Origin: Candidatus Villigracilis affinis
GTDB lineage: Bacteria > Chloroflexota > Anaerolineae > Anaerolineales > Villigracilaceae
Assembly (NCBI GenBank): GCA_016718275.1
Contig: JADKEA010000026.1
Location: 84,121-148,120 of the forward strand
Direction: 5' to 3'
Length of the DNA stretch: 64,000 nt
Position numbers and translations under genes: made by a program. The notes beneath the pieces were generated by a model that did not search any database, was not told where the DNA came from, and saw only the letters and a program-made list of their open reading frames with translations. Positions 61,790 to 64,000 of this stretch are shown in pieces (positions within the stretch are counted from its first letter, which is position 1; the number at the start of each line of letters is the position of its first letter).

Positions 61790-62785
61790 ATGCAAGTTGA
61801 TATTCCTCTCAAAATTATTGGTTTGGGAAGATATTTGCCGAAGCGGGTTGTGCCGAGTTCGGAGTTGGAAGTGTTGTGCGGCGTGCCTGCGGGTTGGGTG
61901 GAGCGGCGCAATGGCGTGCGCGAGCGCAGGTGGGTGACGGATGAAACGTCGTCTTTCATGTCGGCGGAGGCGGGGCGTGAGGCGTTGGATGAGGCGAAGT
62001 TGAAGCCGAACCAGCTTGACCTGATCATCAATGCTTCGGGGACGGGCGAGCAGGCGATCCCCGATACGGGGGTGTTGATCCAGCGGCAGTTGGGTTTGGG
62101 GAATTCGGGCATCCCTGCGATGACGGTGCACACGACCTGTTTGAGTTTTGTGGCGGCGATGGATGTGGCTTCGAATTTCATTCAGAGCGGACGTTATAAA
62201 AATATTCTCATCGCCAGCGCCGATGTAGCTTCGTGCGGAATCAACCCGAAGGAACCTGAATCGGCTTCGCTGGTGGGGGATGCGGCGGCGGCGGTTGTGG
62301 TGACGCGCGCGGAGGCGGGCGATGCTTCGATGATCCATCACGCGCATTTCAAATCGTTCGGCGATGGCGCGTACCTGACCACGATCATGGGCGGCGGTTC
62401 GCGGCTTCATCCGCGTTTTGCGGGGCACAAGCCTGAGGATGATCTTTTTCATATGGACGGTCCTGCTGTGCTGCGAATGGTGCGCGGGATCGCGCATGAA
62501 TTTTTGGATGAGTTGTATCCTGGCTTGTCGAAAGGCATGGTGGATGTGGATGTGGTGGTGCCGCATCAGGCGAGCAAGGTGGGGTTGATGATGTTGGAGC
62601 GTTTTGGCTGGCAGGAGGAGAAGATCGTAAAGACGATCGAGACACTTGGAAATTGTGTGGCGGCTTCGATCCCTGTTACACTATATCAGGGAGTGCGCGA
62701 TGGACGAATTCAGCGCGGGGATAAGGTGCTGTTGGTTGGCACGGGCGCGGGGTTGTCTATTGGCGGGATGGTTTTGACGTTTTAA
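61790..62785 (+). CDS. 3-oxoacyl-ACP synthase III family protein (KAS III, OleA-like role)
   Basis: 331 residues of the thiolase fold. Catalytic Cys117 is in VHTTCLSFVAA, the His in VVVPHQASKVG, and the Asn in TLGNCVAASIP. RRNGVRERRWV near residue 40 and a substrate loop with GDAAAAVVVTR are FabH-like. Overall it is nearer FabH than the well-studied OleA, but lies in the same cluster as OleC- and OleD-like genes and could carry out the head-to-head or priming condensation. RBS caggagcatattt. Confidence 0.88.
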   Translation: MQVDIPLKIIGLGRYLPKRVVPSSELEVLCGVPAGWVERRNGVRERRWVTDETSSFMSAEAGREALDEAKLKPNQLDLIINASGTGEQAIPDTGVLIQRQLGLGNSGIPAMTVHTTCLSFVAAMDVASNFIQSGRYKNILIASADVASCGINPKEPESASLVGDAAAAVVVTRAEAGDASMIHHAHFKSFGDGAYLTTIMGGGSRLHPRFAGHKPEDDLFHMDGPAVLRMVRGIAHEFLDELYPGLSKGMVDVDVVVPHQASKVGLMMLERFGWQEEKIVKTIETLGNCVAASIPVTLYQGVRDGRIQRGDKVLLVGTGAGLSIGGMVLTF

Positions 62786-62787
62786 AA

Positions 62788-62812
62788 GACACAGCGCCGC
62801 TGTGTCCCTACA
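62788..62812. repeat. Short palindrome related to the one after rplT
   Basis: Arms gacacagcg/cgctgtgtc with a run ccctaca, repeating the right half of the palindrome at 29600-29630. It fills most of the 33-base gap between KAS III and the ATP-grasp gene. Confidence 0.6.
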
Positions 62813-62818
62813 AAAATC

Positions 62819-63958
62819 ATGGCAAATATTCTTTTAACTGGCGGGCGGGCGCCCGTAACGCTGGACCTGGCTCGCGTGTTTCGGCGCGCGGGACATACCG
62901 TTTTTATGGCGGAGTCTTTGCGCGGGCATTTGAGTCAGCCGTCGAATGCGATCAAGGCCAATTTTTTGGTGCCCGCTCCACGTCAGGAAAAAGAGGCGTT
63001 TCTTTTCGCGTTGAAGAAGATCGTGGCGGAGAATCAGATCGATCTGCTGATTCCGACCTGTGAGGAAATCTTCCATATGGCGATGGCGCATGATGAGCTG
63101 CCGCTGTTCGCCGAGCCGATCAAAAAGTTGAAGCAGTTCCATAACAAGTGGGAGTTCGTTGTGCATGCGGTGGATAATGACCTGCATGTGCCTGAGACGA
63201 TCCTGGTGCAGAATCAAGAGGATTTGCTGCATGCGTACGCCCAGTGGCGCGGATTGGTGTTGAAGCCTGTTTACTCGCGTTTCGCTTCGCGGACCTTGAT
63301 CCTGCCCACGCTTCAAAAGGCATCATCGAGCCTGACGTTTTCTGCGCGGCAGCCTTGGGTGGCGCAGCAATATATTGAGGGTCAGGCGTTTTGTACGTAT
63401 AGTGTCTGTCATAATGGGCGGATTACGGCGCATACGACATATCCTTCGCGGTTTACGGCAGGGCGCGGGGCGACGATCGTTTTCAGGCATGTGGAGCATT
63501 CGGCCATTTTCAATTGGGTGAAGTCTTTTGTGGGGCAGAATCAGTTCACGGGACAGATCGCTTTTGATTTTATTCAGACCCCCGATGGGCAGTTGTTCGC
63601 GCTGGAGTGTAATCCGCGTGCCACCAGCGGGGTGCATTTGCTGGCTTCGCATCCGCGGTTCGCTGAATCTTTTTCCAACCCGTTCATGGATTGCATTACG
63701 CCCACGGGTGATCGTTCGTACATGCTTTCGGCGGCGATGCTGTTATACGGCCTGCCTGCGGCCCTGCGGCACGGCGGGTTCAGAGATTGGGTGAAGACAT
63801 ATTTCTCCAGCGATGATGTGATTTTGGATTTCAAAGATCCGCTGCCCGCGGTGATGCAGTTGCGCAGCGTGCTGGCCACGCGCGCGATCGCGAAACGGGA
63901 GAATATTTCGCTGTTGGAGGCTTCCACTTTCGATATCGAATGGAATGGGGAAGGGTAG
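62819..63958 (+). CDS. ATP-grasp ligase, carbamoyl-phosphate-synthase-like
   Basis: 379 residues. The Rossmann-like pre-ATP-grasp part is MANILLTGGRAPVTLDLARVF; the ATP-grasp core has WRGLVLKPVYSRFASR, WVAQQYIEGQAFCTYSV and FALECNPRATSGVHLL (metal-binding Glu and Asn). Such enzymes join carboxylates to amines or thiols by acyl phosphates. Its position after KAS III points to modification of the cluster's fatty product (inference). No RBS stands out. It ends 42 bases before the right edge. Confidence 0.8.
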   Translation: MANILLTGGRAPVTLDLARVFRRAGHTVFMAESLRGHLSQPSNAIKANFLVPAPRQEKEAFLFALKKIVAENQIDLLIPTCEEIFHMAMAHDELPLFAEPIKKLKQFHNKWEFVVHAVDNDLHVPETILVQNQEDLLHAYAQWRGLVLKPVYSRFASRTLILPTLQKASSSLTFSARQPWVAQQYIEGQAFCTYSVCHNGRITAHTTYPSRFTAGRGATIVFRHVEHSAIFNWVKSFVGQNQFTGQIAFDFIQTPDGQLFALECNPRATSGVHLLASHPRFAESFSNPFMDCITPTGDRSYMLSAAMLLYGLPAALRHGGFRDWVKTYFSSDDVILDFKDPLPAVMQLRSVLATRAIAKRENISLLEASTFDIEWNGEG

Positions 63959-63977
63959 TTTTTTAGCTGTGGGGGCG

Positions 63978-63983
63978 TATAAT
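63978..63983 (+). promoter_or_regulatory. -10 box at the right edge
   Basis: TATAAT at 63978-63983 after a short gap, probably for a gene beyond the window. Confidence 0.4.
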
Positions 63984-64000
63984 TTGACGTATATAGGGTG

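Noticed and set aside
1..64000. tRNA, rRNA, CRISPR arrays, prophage or antiviral defence genes
   Set aside because: Intergenic regions were read on both strands; none showed these features, and no recognised defence-family protein is encoded.

Overview
The window reads as a chromosomal segment of an anaerobic or facultative member of the Chloroflexota, most likely class Anaerolineae. This is an inference from gene content: surface proteins carrying S-layer homology (SLH) domains, lipoproteins with Pro/Thr linkers, an Mvh-Hdr type NiFe hydrogenase, a multi-span membrane Ser/Thr kinase and an ole-like lipid cluster. No rRNA, tRNA, CRISPR array or prophage was seen.

Layout. 1-2.7 kb: the end of a phosphate ABC transporter operon (pstA partial, pstB), then a glutamine synthetase. 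2.7-7.2 kb: membrane and cobalamin genes, mostly on the minus strand, and a plus-strand zinc phospholipase-fold protein. 7.2-12 kb: three tandem paralogous SLH surface proteins, each with its own repeated leader and terminator. 12-15.6 kb: yqeY and a pgpH-ybeY-dgkA operon. 15.6-20.4 kb: an endonuclease IV homologue and a minus-strand series (formyltransferase, GNAT, LuxR regulator, DinB, SDR, M23-like peptidase). 20.5-21.7 kb: overlapping remnants of insertion sequences. 21.8-26 kb: a secreted SLH-anchored hydrolase and an M6 metalloprotease whose leader contains a c-di-GMP-I (GEMM) riboswitch candidate. 26-32.8 kb: hsp20, a BMP-like lipoprotein, the infC-rpmI-rplT translation operon, then a macro-domain, SpoU methyltransferase, DUF711 and HXXEE series. 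32.8-35.9 kb: two ArsR-DUF2087 regulators with a perfect palindromic operator, fmdB, gmk and rhomboid. 35.9-39.8 kb: dipeptide-type ABC permeases and a solute-binding protein that appears circularly permuted. 39.9-47.8 kb: amrS, mobA, uspA, a membrane kinase, a class V aminotransferase, a WecA/TagO-like transferase, an agmatinase-like enzyme and a small GNAT. 47.9-55.3 kb: a minus-strand hydrogenase/heterodisulfide reductase operon (hdrC, hdrB, hdrA, mvhD, mvhG, a small unknown, mvhA, maturation protease). 55.5 kb to the right edge: an ole-like cluster (OleC-like ligase, LacI regulator, OleD-like reductase, MBL hydrolase, GNAT, KAS III, ATP-grasp).

How genes work together. The Hdr-Mvh operon encodes a complete set of subunits for an H2-oxidising, probably electron-bifurcating complex, plus the protease that matures its large subunit. 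The right-hand cluster has the enzyme types for Claisen condensation of acyl chains, ketone reduction and adenylation/beta-lactone closure. It lacks an OleB alpha/beta hydrolase and has an MBL hydrolase, a GNAT and an ATP-grasp ligase instead, so its product is probably not a plain olefin.

The observations I rank highest are the permuted binding protein, the GEMM candidate before the protease, the flipped 5' hairpin in the SLH leaders, a non-canonical ATC start for infC, a frameshift that makes hdrC and hdrB look fused, and a recurring TANAAT box 6-7 bases before ATG that suggests many leaderless mRNAs.
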